From: Mycoplasmatales bacterium
GTDB taxonomy: Bacteria > Bacillota_I > Bacilli_A > Mycoplasmatales > JABAAY01
NCBI GenBank assembly: GCA_014238225.1
Contig: JABABL010000007.1
Location: forward strand, 1-38,929
Length of the DNA stretch: 38,929 nucleotides
Direction: 5' to 3'
Positions 38,242-38,929 of this stretch are shown in pieces. Position 1 is the stretch's first letter. Each line of letters begins with the position of its first letter. The notes under the pieces are model-generated. The model was not told where the DNA came from. It saw only the letters and a list, made by a program, of their open reading frames with translations, and did not search any database. The position numbers and the translations under genes are program-made.

Positions 38242-38929
38242 TTTTTTAGAAATTGAAAAAAATAAGATAAATTTTTGAAGAGAAAATAATTTTTTTATCA
38301 AACATGATAATGACAAAGAAAATTTTGTTGTTTTGCTTCCTCCTCCAAACATAACAGGAAAATTACATTTGGGGCATGCTTGAGACGGAGCATTACAGGA
38401 TTTTTTTATTAGATACAATCATTTGCAGGATAAAAATGTTTATTATCTTCCTGGATATGACCATGCTGGAATTGCAACGCAAGTAGCCGTTGAAAAGTCA
38501 TTGAATAAGAAAATAAATACTGAATCAAGTCAGGAAGATAAAGAAATTTTTTATAAAGCAGTTAATGAGTGAAAAGAAAATTTATTTGATGCAATTGATA
38601 AACAATGAGATGTTCTTGGATTATCAGTACAAAAGTCTTATAAGCAATTTACACTAAGCGAAGAGGTTAAAGAATTAGTTTCAAAAGTCTTTGTTGACTT
38701 ATACAATCAAAAATTAATTTATAAAGGCAAAAAAATTATAAATTGAGATGTTAAATTGCGGAGCGCCATTAGTAACATAGAAGTTGACTACAAAAAGGAA
38801 AAAACCAATTTATTTTTTATTAAGTATTTTTTGGAAAACTCAGGTGAGCAATATTTGGAAGTAGCTACAACAAGACCAGAAACTATTTTTGGAGATTCTG
38901 CATTATTCGTTAATCCTTCCGATCCAAAA
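38231..38929 (+). CDS. valS: Valyl-tRNA synthetase, 5' part
   Basis: The first 233 codons of a class I aminoacyl-tRNA synthetase that charges tRNA-Val; the gene runs off the window. The [17 protein letters not shown] block contains the HIGH motif (HLGH, near residue 47), followed by [28 protein letters not shown] and [13 protein letters not shown] (editing-domain entry) are at the end of the visible part. UGA encodes Trp several times. ATG 38231 lies within the last four codons of the Z1 gene, so translation is coupled to it. No T-box leader, which often controls valS in Firmicutes, is present directly upstream. Confidence 0.95.

Overview
This window comes from a low-GC, wall-less bacterium of the Mollicutes/Mycoplasma type that reads UGA as tryptophan (genetic code 4). 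The evidence is direct. In-frame TGA falls on family-invariant Trp positions, for example UppS DGNGRW, PyrH NIWRG, CdsA KTWEG, Dxr PNW and the RWFGYR motif of the Z1 protein. Genes that look interrupted under the standard code become full-length. I cannot name the species. A DXP reductoisomerase gene (MEP isoprenoid pathway) and an unusually well preserved Firmicutes gene order suggest a lineage that has rearranged less than most described mycoplasmas.

Layout. (1) 1-852, minus strand: the start of a secreted or lipoprotein gene and a RibU-like ECF riboflavin S-component. (2) 909-3725: dprA and topA. (3) 3813-24656: a long housekeeping block, rpsB-tsf-(two-TM protein)-pyrH-frr-uppS-cdsA, dxr-rseP-polC, nusA-infB-rbfA-truB-ribF, rpsO-pnp-rnj(dead). 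(4) 24696-29077: ftsK and uvrC. (5) 29096-34173: tRNA-Arg(UCU), a DUF3196-like gene, tig, lon, yihA/ysxC. (6) 34239-38241: an accessory island with a four-TM protein, an unknown soluble protein, a minus-strand tail-anchored Q-rich protein and a Z1-domain ATPase. (7) 38231-end: the 5' part of valS.

Blocks 2-4 follow the Bacillus order dprA-topA...rpsB-tsf-pyrH-frr-uppS-cdsA-dxr-rasP-polC-nusA-infB-rbfA-truB-ribF-rpsO-pnp...rnjB...ftsK/spoIIIE. Blocks 5-7 follow tig-lon-ysxC-[hem genes]-valS. The accessory island therefore sits where Bacillus carries heme-biosynthesis genes. No IS element, prophage, CRISPR array or gene-free stretch longer than 300 bases was seen.

Gene expression. Two modes of translation start are visible. 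Genes inside operons use Shine-Dalgarno sites or one-base TAATG stop/start overlaps (six cases). At least six operon-leading genes instead have a -10 hexamer ending exactly 6 nt before the start codon and no SD, as expected for leaderless mRNAs. The most unusual locus is 35432-38241. There a tail-anchored Q-rich coiled-coil protein and a Z1-family P-loop ATPase, a family known from restriction/defence contexts, diverge from a 23-bp intergenic region with overlapping -10 boxes, and the ATPase gene overlaps valS. Other oddities are an RNase J homologue that has lost all its metal-binding motifs, a PolC with an eroded PHP domain, an RseP without a PDZ domain, an FtsK without the gamma domain, and a uvrC that appears to start at AUA.
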